NCBI RefSeq assembly: GCF_964355755.1
Contig: NC_092670.1
Location: 40,163,795 to 40,227,794, forward strand
Length of the DNA: 64,000 bases
Direction: 5' to 3'
Source of the DNA: Antedon mediterranea
Lineage: Eukaryota > Echinodermata > Crinoidea > Comatulida > Antedonidae
The notes beneath the pieces were generated by a model. It did not search any database. It saw only the letters and a program-made list of their open reading frames with translations, and was not told the origin of the DNA. Positions 1 to 15,984 of this stretch are shown here, one piece after another. The position numbers and the translations under genes were made by a program. Position 1 is the stretch's first letter; the number at the start of each line of letters is the position of its first letter.

Positions 1-539
1 TGGCTGATGCTATTCAGAAGTTAGCTGCATCTGGATTCATTGATGATGACCTGCAAAACCCTGAACAGATTTTGAAACTATTAACCCTAAAAGAACTGAA
101 AGCATTTGCAAATGAGAAGAAGATAAAGCTGAAAGGTACAAAGAAGGAGGAACTAGTACAGCAAATGCTGGTAAACAGATTCCAAACAGAAATATTCAAC
201 AAAGCGAAGGAAAATATTGGTAGGTGCATTCAACTTGGATCGAATCAAAGAGAAGTGTTCCGTGAATTACTGGATAGATACGGCTGGAAAGAATTGAACA
301 GTCGAGGAATTTACAAACACAAAGATTGTCCGGTGAAAATGATGTTTGCATATTATAAGCCTAATCATCATGAGAATTTTTATCAAACCACCACCAAAGA
401 AATAACCACTACTACCAGCGCAGCTGCCCACAGCTTGTCTTGTCCAGAGTGTCGTACAAAAATAATGGTTTCTGTGATACTGGGAAATGACGATGAGCTG
501 ACCAATCAACAGGAGGCTGGTGGTGGGGACAAGTGCTGA
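1..539 (+). CDS. 3'-terminal exon of an unrecognised SAP-motif protein (partial)
   Basis: The frame is open from base 3 to a TGA at 537-539, giving 178 residues of the C-terminal part of a larger protein; the exon runs off the left edge. Residues about 26-53 (LTLKELKAFANEKKIKLKGT and the following KKEELVQQML) fit a SAP-type helix-extension-helix motif, usually a DNA/chromatin-binding module. A basic/aromatic segment follows (RYGWKELNSRGIYKHKDCPV), then a Thr/Ala-rich linker and a CPEC pair near the end with one more Cys at the C-terminus. I do not recognise the family, and the nuclear role is inferred from the SAP-like motif only. The gene is convergent with PDCL3. A polyadenylation signal lies about 150 bases after the stop. 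Confidence 0.7.
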   Translation, partial: ADAIQKLAASGFIDDDLQNPEQILKLLTLKELKAFANEKKIKLKGTKKEELVQQMLVNRFQTEIFNKAKENIGRCIQLGSNQREVFRELLDRYGWKELNSRGIYKHKDCPVKMMFAYYKPNHHENFYQTTTKEITTTTSAAAHSLSCPECRTKIMVSVILGNDDELTNQQEAGGGDKC

Positions 540-686
540 ATTAAAATGCTTTTTTTTTTCTGGTAAAGGAAAAGACTCTTTTTGCTGTTTAGGGTAGGAT
601 GCTTGCTTAGTTTGTTGTGTTAATGTAGAAATTAATTATTCCTATTTTATCAAATACTGAGTACAGGTATCAGTTTATTTAAATGA

Positions 687-692
687 AATAAA
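687..692 (+). terminator. AATAAA polyadenylation signal of the SAP-motif gene
   Basis: Canonical AATAAA about 150 bases after the TGA stop at 539, in an AT-rich 3' UTR and followed by a T-rich stretch. No competing hexamer was seen between the stop and this site. Confidence 0.6.
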
Positions 693-857
693 AACATTTT
701 TTAAAGATCTTTAAAAACACAAGTTGTATAGCACAGTAGTGCACTATCGGAATCCTAATATAAATTAGATGATATAGTACAGGTACTTAAGTAATAATAT
801 TTGAATATGAATTAGTTGATCTCTTGGAATGTTCTCTTTTTATGTAACTTTGATTAT

Positions 858-1216
858 ACCGTATTTATTTGAATAAACGCCCGGGGCCTATACTTATTTC
901 CTCGAATAAACGCCCCGCCATATTAATATACACAATATTGTATTACAACACATTTCTTTTTGTAGTAGAATTCATTGACTGACATGACCCTACAATTTAC
1001 CAAGCATTTTGATACACTTTTTACTGTGTGTTATCACGTTTCTATATTAATTGTGTTAATCTTTTTCAAATCTATGGCCTATTTAATTGATTGTACAAGG
1101 TACCGTAACATACACCCAAAAAAATTAACGGCTCCCCTGTATAAACAGCTTCCTCAAACAAACGATCCCCACCACATCCACCCACCCCTGGAGCATTTAT
1201 TCGAATGAATACGGGT
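858..1216. mobile_element. MITE-like element with terminal AATAAACGCC inverted repeats
   Basis: The left end reads ACCGTATTTATTTGAATAAA and is followed by two GAATAAACGCCC words. The right end (GCATTTATTCGAATGAATAC then GGGT) is its imperfect reverse complement. No coding capacity. It lies between the convergent first gene and PDCL3. Confidence 0.5.
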
Positions 1217-1935
1217 ACTTTAAATACAACTTTTAATTTTGACCTTGTGATTACCTTAAAAGGTATTTTCATTCATGAAATTGAATAAAGTTTTAGTTCA
1301 GTAACATTGTTTCAATTTTCATTTTTTAATTAGAACAAATGTTTATTGCTAATCTATGGTTGTAAAAAATACACAAGGGAATGAATGAATGCAAGTATCA
1401 TATAGTTAACACTATGACATGTTGCACAACTTTGATTGCATCTGGATTATACATGTCAAAGCAAAGCGTTCCGGAACAATAGCGAAAATTTGAAACACAT
1501 GAAGCGGTAATGTACAATGCGGAACCAAGTGTAATTTACACTACACATAGATGCAAAAGAACTTCCGTGGACTGCAACATACACATTCGGATTTAAAGTG
1601 CGGTAACGGCTAAGAGTGCTCACCGAAACCCAGGGGGCGAAGAGTTTAAGCGGGGACATTCAGACCGTCTATTATTATTATTAATGAAACCAGTTTCCAG
1701 TCTACATTCATAATTTAAAATATATAATACGGTAATTAAATGCATTTAAGTTCACTATTAAAAAAATAAAAAACAAGTGTACAATATTTTCTGTACAGAG
1801 TGTTTAAAAATGTCCATCTTTAATTTAAGCTATAAATCAACCATCAATTGACAATTATCAAAGTTACTGGAATAAAAATATCCAGCTACCATCTTAAAGT
1901 TGTTGAGCAGCGGGACCTTTACTTGAGTAAAAACT
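1217..1935. other. Intergenic AT-rich sequence with no gene seen
   Basis: No convincing exon on either strand. A minus-strand ATTAAA at 1819-1824 could end the PDCL3 transcript, but this is weak. Confidence 0.4.
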
Positions 1936-1960
1936 TCACTTGATGTTAGAGACAGATGTA

Positions 1961-2370
1961 CTTGGAGTTGCAATGAGACGGACCTGCTTGAAGTTTAAGT
2001 GACATCTAATTTTGAGTTGTAGCAAGACAGACCTACTAAAAAGTTGTAGGTGACACAGCTGCTTGAAGTTATAGGTGACATAGCTACTTGAAGTTGTAGG
2101 TGGCACAGCTACTTGCAACTGCAGGTGACACAGCTGCTTGAAGTTATAGGTGACACAGCTACTTGCAACTGTAGATGACATATCTGCTTCAAGTTGTAGG
2201 TGACATATCTGCTTCAAGTTGTAGGTGACATTTGCTTTTGAGTTACAGGTGACATATATGCTTGAAATTGTAGATGACACAGCTGCTTCAAGTTGTAGAT
2301 GACGCAGCTGCTTCAAGTTGTAGGTGACACAGCTACTTGCAACTGCAGGTGACGTACCTGCTTCAAGTTG
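1961..2370. repeat. 25-bp minisatellite in the PDCL3 3' UTR
   Basis: About 16 imperfect copies of a 25-bp unit (TTGAAGTTGTAGGTGACACA plus GCTGC or GCTAC). It begins about 30 bases beyond the PDCL3 stop codon on the transcript strand, so it should be transcribed in the 3' UTR. The unit is not a multiple of 3, and open frames across it are a by-product of the repeat. Confidence 0.85.
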
Positions 2371-2397
2371 TCACAAACTATTATTGGTAGACCAATA

Positions 2398-5300
2398 TTA
2401 GTAGTCATCATCAGAGCTGTCCTCGTTGTTTTCTTTGCCTGTTGATATTGTTAAAGTACTTCTTTGTTTTGGTTTTGGCTTTTCTTCCATGTCTGTTTTC
2501 ATTGCACCTATTTGTGACAAATTCCACTCAAGATCTAAAATGTAAAGCAAAACATTTATAGAATTGCAGAATCACAAATGGTGCTTGGGTGTGTTACGAC
2601 GACATAAACAAACAAGGTTCTAATGATTGAGATTTGATTAAAGATGTATTGTACCCTAAAAACATGAAAAATGAAGATTAATAAAATCAGACTTTAAATA
2701 GGCCATTTTGCAGTTTTAAGTTATTCACTTCTGTTTAAAAAAAATTATTTCACTGATTTGAAACAGTTAATTTTAACTAAAATCATTGTCTGACACTAAA
2801 CAGACAATTTAAGCATTTTTGCTTTAAATTACACTTTTTTCAGGTAAATTTTTTTTTTTCCGATCCAGTTTTTGGTCAAAGTGGATAACTATTACGCGAC
2901 ATTAAAATGGCATGTTCAACAAAAAATTTTGGGAAAAAAATGGTTTAGAGGGACAATATATCTTAAAGTTTAACTGATAAGTTGTGCTACAGAAACATGG
3001 CCACAGACAAAATCTAACCAATCAAAACGTCAACATACCTTCAACTGTGAGGTTCATTCCGCCAAACATTTGAGGTCCTATCAACTGTGCCTTCATATCA
3101 TACAAAATCTAACCAATCAAAACGTTAACATACCTTCAACTGTGAGGTTCATTCCGCCAAACATTTGAGGTCCTATCAACTGTGCCTTCATATCATTTTC
3201 ATAATAAACAAATATAGTTGGTAGATTTTTATCTGGGAAGTTTGGAATACAAGTTGTAGAAATGGACTTCAGAAACTTAGTTGCTGGAAACTTTGCTGAT
3301 AGCTGACCGAGGTATTGGTTGATGAGGGTACACAGCGGTATGCTTTGTAAAAGAAACAAAATAATTACATTAAAAAAAAATATTTTTTATTATTAAATCA
3401 ATCTATTTATAAAATTAATACTCTCATTAGCTTTAATTATTGAGTGTTTTTCCAAAAGCTTTTGCATTTTTTTCTGCCTATTTTGTTTCAGCATTTTTCT
3501 AAATCGCAACTGAGTTCCAGTCACGGTTATCAACAGAATAGTTATTTTGTTCAGTTATTTGCCTTTGAGCCTGTTCTCCAATTGCAATATATTTGCGCAA
3601 AGCAAACATTCCTGACTTCCCGATCGGTTACGCATTTTCTCACCCTGACAAGCAGCAGATGAAACTGCATGTGCATTTTCGTAAATAAATAGTGGAAAAC
3701 AGGCTTAAAGCTCTGTCCACACTGGCAAACTTTATGTGACATCAAAATATGATGTGCCCATATATGGGCATGATGATGTCATATCACTACCAAATTTAAG
3801 CATATCACTACTACATTTTTGGGTACATCACACTGTTTTGATAGTGTAGACAGAGCTTAAGAAATAGTGGATGCTCCTGTTGGTTACCTTACCCTTGTTT
3901 GTATAGATGTAAAACAACCCAGACACCATCTCCTGCTTCATTTACTTCTTTAACATAATCTATTCCAGATATTTCCTTCACACTTCCATAGATTTCCTTT
4001 TGTTGTAATCGTTTCATTTCTGCTAATCTTTGTTGCCTAATTAAAAAAGTAATCAAAGTAATCAAAGTGATCTGCAAGAAGGAAACAAAAACCAACCACA
4101 TATTTATTGATTATGCAACAAGAAACAATGACACCACATTTTCATCATTAGGTATAAGAACAATTTAACCTTGTAGTTTTATAGAGGGGGATATAAGACC
4201 ACTTTAACCTTGGTAGTTTTATAGAGGGGGCTATAATTTAAGGCCACTTGACATTTTTATTTATTATGCTTTTAACTTTATGACAACGAGCTTCACATCG
4301 AAATGAAACTAAACCTTGATTCTACACAATTGGTAATTGTGCAACAGGGATGTCACCAGCTTTTTGGAGTGCTGGTCGGCAAATTCCGCCCCCCCCCCCC
4401 CGGGGGGGGGGGGGTACTATACCCCCCGGGGTTGTCGTTATTTTAGCGAAACATAAAGAATTATGAAAATAAATAACAACAAATTGCGTCAGGTCTAGGC
4501 CTAACCTTGTACCACCGGGGAGTCGCCGTTAATATTCGCGAAAACAAAAAAACGCATACGAAATGAATAGCAATAGATCGCGTCAGGCTTAGGCCTAGCC
4601 TTGGTAGACACTACGACCACTACTAGGCCTAGCCAAGGCTTAGATAGATGCCCCAAAATCTGAATTCCACAAAAACAGGCGCTTCCTTATTTAGGCCTAA
4701 TCCCTAATCAAATACTGTAGATAAATTATTAACCTAGACCTTAATACTACTTGTTGCTCGATATAATGTTCGTGTTCTTTTGCGCGAGAGTTTTTTAGCG
4801 TATTCGCGAATTCCGGATTTTGTGTTTCACAACTGTGCGGCAAGCATGTAGTGGATGGCCGGCAAGAACAGACACGTGTTTATGGGTTAACTGAAGTTCA
4901 GCAACCTGAAGTTATCCAGGGACGTGTAATTATTGTACCATGCTCGACGATCATTAACGAACGAATTTGCCCGGTCTCACTGAACCATGCGCATGTTTTT
5001 TTATTTTTTTTAATAGTTCGTAGAGTACAAAAATGTAAAACTAGTAACATAATATAATTAAAGCAGGGTGACAAAACATTCAGCAATTAAAAATTATTTT
5101 GTTTGGGTCTATGTAGTTGTACATTTTTAATTACTGCGTACTTGTTTGTATTTTTAATCTGTGCAAAATAAAACGCTTGAATGGTCGCTATGTGAACTTT
5201 AAACTTGTACACTGTGCCTGTGTAGCACGTTGTTCGCCATGACTCACAAGCTGTAACAATGAATACCAGGGCAGGGTAGGCCTGGTATTGTGTTACTGTT

Positions 5301-6709
5301 ACAAATAAAGTAATGTACGTAACCACGGAAACATTTGCTGTAGTCTTTTGTCTTATCTATATGAGGCTAGCTTGTCTGTTATTAACGATGTGCTAGGTAA
5401 AATGTTTTAGTACGAATTTTAGTTAGGCCTAGGCCTAATATAAATATCGTAATGATTAATAATAATAGTGGTGGTCGGCAGCCTGTAAATCCTGGTCGGA
5501 AATGTTGAGTGCTGGTCGGGGCCGACCAGCGCCGACCAGCGTGGTGACATCCCTGGTGCAATCTTAAAGTTTAGAAAACACAAAAAAGGAATCATTTCAA
5601 ACTGACCTATACTGTAATAAAACTCTTTCATCTTCATCATCTTCTAACTCATCCAATTCATCTATTGTCATTTCTTCATATGGTTTACCTACAGCAGAAT
5701 AGAAAAAAAAAAGTTAGAAACATTCATACAGTATAGTAAAACAAATACTCAACATGTACTGTACAGTATGTTGGTTTTCACAAAATAAATAAGTCTGTAT
5801 TAGAGGTGTTTATGCTAACCAATCACAATATGTATTCTCATTTAACATAAATTTTGCAGGGCTGTGGTTCCAAAGCTTTGATAGGGTACTGTATACCTAG
5901 TCATTTTTGTTGAGTGTTGATGAGGATACCTACTTGCATTTGAATTCTGTATCTTATCTTCCATCATTTCGATAATTTGATCCTCTGTAACTTCCTCCTC
6001 TTTTGGGGGAAGAATACCCTTCTGTCGAAGGATGTCATTCCACTCGGTGTCTTCATTGGGATCCTTTATTAAGGAAAGTATTACATTTTAGAAATTAAAA
6101 TACTGTAAATAATTCTTGTACTTTTTTTATTTATTTATGAAATTATAATTCATATATTGTTTAGCAATTTATCAGCAGAGTTCTCAAGTTACTTCCATGA
6201 CTTTATGATGATGCCAGGAGTGTCACACAGACAGTTGCTCCACATAATAGGCCTACCTAGCTAGGTCTGAAATCTCAATATTTATTTTTTGTAAATTAAA
6301 AAGTTAGAGATGGTTTTAATTTTATCAAATAATTTTTTTCTTTTTTTAATTATGGTATGGAAAACATTTTAATTATTATTAATACAGACCTACAAAATTC
6401 AATCACAATATCAAAAACAGGGAATTCCCAATTTTAGTGGCCTGGCCCTACAAGTACAACCATACCTCCATGGTACAACAAAATCTGCTGCTAGGCCAGC
6501 TTACCAGAGATGACCATATTAGGGCATCCATAACAAGCAATACGCAAACCTCGAACTCTAGGTGGGTCCAGGCTATTTACTCGCCTTCTCTGTCCGGCGG
6601 GCCTACCCAAAATATAAACAGTTTTAACTTTCTCAGACTAAAAACAATAAAAATGCTACCTCAAATAGATCATAGCAATGAATATAGGACATTTTATAGT
6701 TACCTGCAT
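2398..6709 (-). CDS. PDCL3: Phosducin-like protein 3 (thioredoxin-fold co-chaperone)
   Basis: Six coding exons on the minus strand: 6704-6709 (ATG CAG only), 5934-6063, 5607-5688, 3893-4036, 3134-3342 and 2398-2534. They join in frame (6+130+82+144+209+137 = 708 nt) to a 235-aa protein, close to the roughly 240 aa usual for PDCL3. The N-terminus [20 protein letters not shown] is the PDCL3 hallmark. An acidic helix region follows ([15 protein letters not shown]), then the thioredoxin-like domain ([42 protein letters not shown]) and an acidic tail ending SSDDDY. PDCL3 family members are cytosolic and modulate CCT/TRiC chaperonin folding of actin, tubulin and other clients. All introns have GT-AG ends. 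The 3' part of exon 5 with its donor is duplicated just downstream, and intron 3 carries a 1.2-kb transposon. Confidence 0.95.
2638..2967. mobile_element. MITE family C (ends TTAAAGATATATTGTCCCC)
   Basis: About 330 bp in the last PDCL3 intron. It starts TTAAAGATGTATTGTACCC and ends GGGACAATATATCTTAAA, imperfect terminal inverted repeats. The same sequence body (TGCTTTAAATTACA, GATAACTATTATG, TTAAAATGGCA) recurs at 39635-39875 and 50091-50390, and in part near 22400 and 24370. No coding capacity. Confidence 0.65.
3007..3196. repeat. 95-bp tandem duplication of the PDCL3 exon 5 donor region
   Basis: Copy 1 is 3007-3101 and copy 2 is 3102-3196, differing at about one position. Copy 2 contains the real 3' end of exon 5 and its donor at 3132-3133. 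Copy 1 repeats the same 62 exon bases and an intact donor at 3037-3038, now within the intron. Using the distal donor would retain 95 bases and reach an in-frame TGA after seven codons. Confidence 0.9.
3706..3859. mobile_element. MITE family A (TAAAGCTCTGTCTACACTATC ends)
   Basis: About 154 bp with inverted ends TAAAGCTCTGTCCACACT and ATAGTGTAGACAGAGCTTA. The interior has the palindromic words CCATATATGGGCATGATGATG and CATATCACTACCA. Further copies in this window are at 8417-8584, 38156-38285, 38443-38932, 47929-48064, 49089-49230 and 55126-55273. It lies in intron 4 of PDCL3. Non-coding. Confidence 0.8.
4345..5555. mobile_element. Non-autonomous hAT-like DNA transposon in PDCL3 intron 3
   Basis: The left end CAGGGATGTCACCAGC and right end TGGTGACATCCCTG are inverted repeats, with GTGCTGGTCGG and CCGACCAGC subterminal repeats inside. 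Direct GTGCAA copies at 4339-4344 and 5556-5561 flank the element as a target-site duplication. CAGGG termini are typical of hAT elements, although hAT duplications are usually 8 bp and only 6 bp match here. The 1.2-kb interior encodes no transposase. A C13G13 block lies at 4389-4414. Confidence 0.75.
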
Positions 6710-7855
6710 CGTGTTTTACTTGTGTTTTAGGACGAATAAAGTTAGTTAGTCGAAGAATTACGGATTACACACATGCGATGTCTTCCTGTTTATAGATTAT
6801 ACCCTTTGACACCGACGACGCATCAACATACCCAAACAACAGAGGGGGCGTGTAGATTTCTAGAATTTTCTTTATCGCTTTTAAATTAACAAAATACTAA
6901 TCATGACCAATGCATTCTCCATGATTCATGTTTTCAATATTTATTTTTAAAATCAATGATACATGATAATTATTATAAATTCATGCTAAAGCAAGTGTAA
7001 AGACTGTTAACCACCGCGGCGCATCTTTTTTTCTGAAAATAAACAACTAAAATTGTGAAACTCAAATCTGATATTGTTTGCAGAAAAGCTACTATTTTTT
7101 ATGATAGGCAATTTATCACTTAAAAAAGAAAAGAAAATTATATAGATGGGTTTTATACTTCAGATATATTATCACCCCCTGAAAAAATAGCTTTAGCAAT
7201 TTGTTGTTGAATATATACTTGACAAATTAATGTTCTGTCTTGACAACACATAGTTATTCAATTTGACCAATGGGATGGGCAAAAAATGTAAGCAACATGA
7301 AATAGTCAACCGGAGCTGGCTGTCAGACAATGTTTGGTTTAATTTTGTCTTTTTATAAGTGAAATCTTTATTTTGTTGGTTTTTTTTTTCTGTGGAAGTA
7401 AATAACTTAAATAGAGGTTTGATTTAATTACCATACAGATATTTATTTCATTGCAACACAAGGAGGTAAGGCACAATGCAAGTCATTTGACCAATCACAA
7501 TTATTCAAACTGTCACCATGTCATAGGTCAACTCGCTTGCATCATTGCATTGCATCCTAGTGGAAACCAAGCTCTAAAATTAAATAAAGGAATTAAGTGA
7601 TGAGTCATATAGGTTAGTAAGCAGTAAGTGCTTCATTAGCTGTGCCTCCAATTATCTTGTCTCTCTTTAAATCAATTAAAGATCCAATCCTTAAGCCATC
7701 AGCATATTACTACTTAATCCAGTTGTTGACGCAACAAACTATCTTATAACCCATGATACTAGGTAGCAGACTTTATAGGAGACTAGAGATCATTCACTAG
7801 GTTAAGATAACCCAATAGACTAGTTCAGTTATAAGTAAACTATTGAACAGACTAG
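6710..7855. other. Intergenic region upstream of PDCL3, no gene seen
   Basis: It contains the presumed PDCL3 5' UTR and promoter directly above 6709, but no TATA box was identified. A degenerate MITE family B remnant (ACCAATCAC and TAGTGGAAACCAAGCT words) lies at about 7483-7576. Confidence 0.4.
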
Positions 7856-8026
7856 GTTATTCACACCAGTTATCAGCAAAGTATTGTTAACAGACTAGGT
7901 TATTCACCAGTTATCAGCAAAGTATTGTTAACAGACTAGGTTATTCACCAGTTTCATCAGATAACTCATTAATAACAGAGTTGTTTATTCACCAGTTATC
8001 AGCTATTAACAGACTAGGTTATCAAC
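7856..8026. repeat. About 41-bp tandem repeat, roughly four copies
   Basis: The unit GTTATTCACCAGTTATCAGC followed by AAAGTATTGTTAACAGACTAG is repeated, two copies near-perfect and two degenerate. Non-coding, in the intergenic region between PDCL3 and Ral. Confidence 0.75.
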
Positions 8027-8416
8027 AACTTTCCAATTCTAAAGTAGTATTTTAAAAAGTTCTTCATTGACTAAAATTACAAAATTACTAACATGAAATA
8101 TGATTTTCAATTGAAAACAATTTTCTCATAAACAGTAGTGTAACATTAATAACCACAACATTTTTAAAAATGCATGTTCTTTATATAAAATTAATAGAAA
8201 AGTTATTAAATTCAATTGGTTAAATACTATTTTAAAAGCAAAATAAAAAGAAGGCCTTTACAGTGGTTCATTTTGAATCACACAGGCCTGTAAGGTTTGT
8301 AAAGCACAGCCTCCTCCTAAGATATAAATCAAATTCTAAGTTTATTTCATTCTTTAAATTATTCTATGTAGTTACTGCATTTTCTGAATTCTCACAGTAA
8401 TAACACGTATATAATG

Positions 8417-8584
8417 TAAAGCTCTGTCTACACTATCAATATTACTTACTATTTGCGAAATACGGTAGTGATGCTTAAATATAGTAGTGATATGCCCAAA
8501 TATGGTAGTGATATGACATCATGTCCATATGGGCGCATCATATTTTTTTGTCGCATAAAGTTTGATAGTGTAGACAGGGCTTTA
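8417..8584. mobile_element. MITE family A copy
   Basis: It has TAAAGCTCTGTCTACACTATC at the left and GATAGTGTAGACAGGGCTTTA at the right, with the internal TAGTGATATGACATCATGTCC words shared by other family A copies. Confidence 0.8.
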
Positions 8585-9000
8585 CTCTGTTAGCTCTGTT
8601 GCAATGTAAAAGTTTATGATGGCAACTATTGAGATAAACAATGTGTATGTTTACCAAAAAACAGCTTGCTAAATAATTGCATAAACTGGTTATAAACAAC
8701 ATATAGTTACTGCAGTAACTACAGTAGAATAATTACACGAGATAATACATCTAGAGTATGTTAATTTTCAACACATCAACATATTCATTGGAGACCAATA
8801 ATCCATCTTCATTGATTGTAATGTAAACAACTCTCAACACAGGTTTGTAACATAAATTAACTGGAGGCAGCGGTGGGTGGAAATCTGTGCTACGTACGTA
8901 TAAAAGGTTTGATAGTACAAAAACAAAAAATGCAGAGATCTATGGCCTGTGATTTGTAAACTTAAATGGGCAAAAAGTTCAAATTAAAAATTAACTATGT

Positions 9001-9135
9001 TTTCTTTGTTTCTGGTTATGAGAGACTAGTTTTCTGTGTGTCTGGTTATGAGAGACTAGTGTTCTGTGTGTCTGGTTATGAGAGACTAGTTTTCTGAGTG
9101 TCTGGTTATGAGAGACTAGTTTTCTGAGTGTCTGG
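9001..9135. repeat. 30-bp tandem repeat, about 4.5 copies
   Basis: The unit TCTGGTTATGAGAGACTAGT plus TTTCTGTGTG is repeated every 30 bp from 9011, with only a few substitutions. Downstream of the Ral 3' end; no coding potential. Confidence 0.85.
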
Positions 9136-9687
9136 TATCAGTCATGTAAAAATCATCTATTATTTTTCAATTTTAATAGAATTTACATAGAAACTCTTTG
9201 TTTATATAGATATCATATAGATGATTATAATTGTACTGTACAATTATGGGGTTAGTAGCAGTGATCAAGTCCAATTTGGCCTAAATAAATAAAACGTTAA
9301 AAAATATATTTATAAATAATTTTGGTCAAACTGGTATCACAGTATAAAATTAAATGATTTGCACCATGCTTACATTAGCTTCATATTGACAAATTATTAA
9401 TGGTTTTCTATGGTTTCTATGGATATAAATGTGGATAAAAAAAAGTTAAACATTCAAAATATAAGACAGATGTCCTTATAGGTGAACTAATTCCTTTCAC
9501 ACAAGTTATCAATCATGTACGTAATCAATCACATTATCCTCATTCCCTCGTGACTTTTGAATAATAATGTGAATTAACTACAAATTTTCCTTCAAACTTG
9601 CAAGGGAATGATCAATCATTTTATTATCTAAACCTAAAGTATGTTCACACTGACCTCGAATTGGAGAAAACTTTTATTTGGCTGTTA

Positions 9688-9775
9688 CGCTAAAGTGTGG
9701 TTTCCACTAGCGACGAAGCGCAGTGACGTATTGACGCAAAGTACTGTATTGCGTAATCACAAGTGGAAACCGACG
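9688..9775. mobile_element. MITE family B, short degenerate copy
   Basis: Flanked by GTGGTTTCCACTAGCGACG and CACAAGTGGAAACCGACG, inverted ends of the family whose best copy is at 35259-35413. The interior has GCGTAATC words. The open frames crossing it are incidental. Confidence 0.45.
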
Positions 9776-10102
9776 GCAGCAAACATCGCAGGTTTAATTT
9801 CACACAGGCGGGGAAAACACAATTATTGGAAGGGAATTTTCTTATGTTGCGTAGGCTGTTTAGTGGGAACCCAGCTTGTAGCTTAAATCTAGAGAATTGG
9901 GATTTAGAACCTTTTGAAATAATCAAATTTGATTTTAAAATTCTTTCAAATATTACATTATTACAAGTGCATTATTACAAGTGCACAGGCATAAATTACC
10001 CTCCATGCTCTTCTTCTACTTCCTGTTATTTCTGAATATCTTACTTGAACTTTAACCTTTTATATTGTGCTGGATATTTAAACTATATTTGTACAATGTT
10101 CA

Positions 10103-10107
10103 TTTAT

Positions 10108-10108
<1 letters not shown>
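10103..10108 (-). terminator. AATAAA overlapping the Ral stop codon
   Basis: The minus-strand sequence TGAATAAATG places AATAAA directly on the TGA stop, sharing its final A. If used, the 3' UTR would be only about 10-30 bases; a more distal signal may be used instead. Confidence 0.3.
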
Positions 10109-14253
<4,145 letters not shown>

Positions 14254-14758
14254 GTTGCTCAATTACCAGTATCAGCAGCAGTACAGATGATAAGTATAAA
14301 ACACTTCTTTTATCTCTAACTTTGGTAATTCAAACCTGGAATAGATAACACAAACACAATTAACAAGTCTATAATACCAATAACATGTACTTTTAGCTGT
14401 TTTCCTAAGCAAAGAACTATTTTAGACCACAGTAGATGAATTAATTAATTAATTCCTCCATCCATGTTTGTTTGCCAAAAGTATATTACTGTATGTACAA
14501 ATATGAACATTAATCAACAAACAACAGGAGGAAATAGACTGTTTCCATAGGAAATTATTAAGAATAATTATAAATTAAATGACCCAACAAAATCAGAAAT
14601 ATAGCAGAACAAAAGAACTTAAATTACGTAACAGTTGTTTAGGCCAAAAAAAAACCATTGTTAATATTATTACTGTATGAACAAATATAATCCAATGTTC
14701 AAGTATAATCAGCCCTCCCTAACTCAAGCCAAATTTCACTGATCGATAATTAATGCAC

Positions 14759-14998
14759 ATATACGACCCCCGGGAGAGGTGCGTCATTTGTCCGATGTGT
14801 GTGCGTAAAAAACTTTAAGCGACCATGACGCACCCATTTTTACGCACTGTGACCATGTTGTTCATGATATGGTGGGTGGTAAAGTGACAGACATTGACAC
14901 ACCATTATTCATTGATGTGACGTATCATCACAGTTTTTTGAAGCACCCTGTGTCAGTAATTATTTGTAAATGACGCACCCCTCACAAGGTCGTATAGT
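14759..14998. mobile_element. MITE with TATACGACC...GGTGCGTCATTTG terminal inverted repeats
   Basis: The left end ATATACGACC with GGTGCGTCATTTG is matched inverted by CAAATGACGCACC with GGTCGTATA at the right. The interior has additional TGACGCACC words. It lies upstream of the Ral start codon, probably in a 5' UTR intron. Confidence 0.6.
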
Positions 14999-15984
14999 GG
15001 GTCAACAATTGAAAAGTGCATAATCCAATCCGTTCCCTAAATTTCATTCCACACTACTCACTGGGTCATTCATACAGTTAAAAACCTGGATCTTCATTAT
15101 TATTAAATTCAATATGCTGCAACCCATTTACTTTTTGGTTAGTTAGAGTAAAATGGTATTTATACTAGTGTTGTGTTAGTAAAATTACAATAATATTAAT
15201 TCACTGCTATTTGTATCTTAAATTGTTCATATTTAGAAGTTATTGTGTATCTTCAACCAAACATGATTGTTGAATGCAGTTCATTATCCATGCTTGATAT
15301 GTCGTCAAGACAGAGCTACGCTTTTCATTTGTGATGACCTACAGTACATAGGACCTAACAAAATTGTTGATGTTCCGCAATTACTGTACTGTACTGTACA
15401 ATAAAAGAAGGTTCTAAGGCACGTCTATGATGATAGAATCCAAGCTGCTTACTTTGGACACCTAGAACCAACCAAATTTCGTCAGACGACTTACAGTAGT
15501 GGGGGTTGAAATTGGTGGAGAGCCTAAAAATGGTGAATTATTTTAGGTGCCAAACTGCAATTAGTGTCCTATCTTTTTCATTACAATTTGCAAAATTTAT
15601 GGGAGCCCGGGCCGGCTGCATCCCCACCCCCTGAATCCGCCTATGAGACTTGACAGAAATTGCCAAATCAAACTCATTGTACTGTATGCCATAGTAATGG
15701 CTTAAACAAATTAAAACTCCCTACTCTAGTGTGTAGTGATCTCAAATAGTTGTTGTCCAATCAGGTAGAGTCTGTTTAATTGAGTATATCACAAGGGTAT
15801 AGTGCGAGTACAAGTGGCAGGTATTTCATTGGATAAGAACATTAAGTCATTATACTTAGTGTTTAATTGAGTATGTGATGGTTACAAGTGACAGGTATTA
15901 TTAGATAAAATAACCTCACAAATGAAAATATAACCAGCATGCATTTTGAATGTCAAATTTTAAGCCGATTTCTAAAGTGTAAGT

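Noticed and set aside
1936-2316. 126-codon minus-strand open frame
   Set aside because: It is a translation of the 25-bp minisatellite in the PDCL3 3' UTR.
6437-6730. 97-codon plus-strand open frame opposite PDCL3 exon 1
   Set aside because: It is antisense to the PDCL3 first exon and intron 1, with low-complexity content and no recognisable domain.
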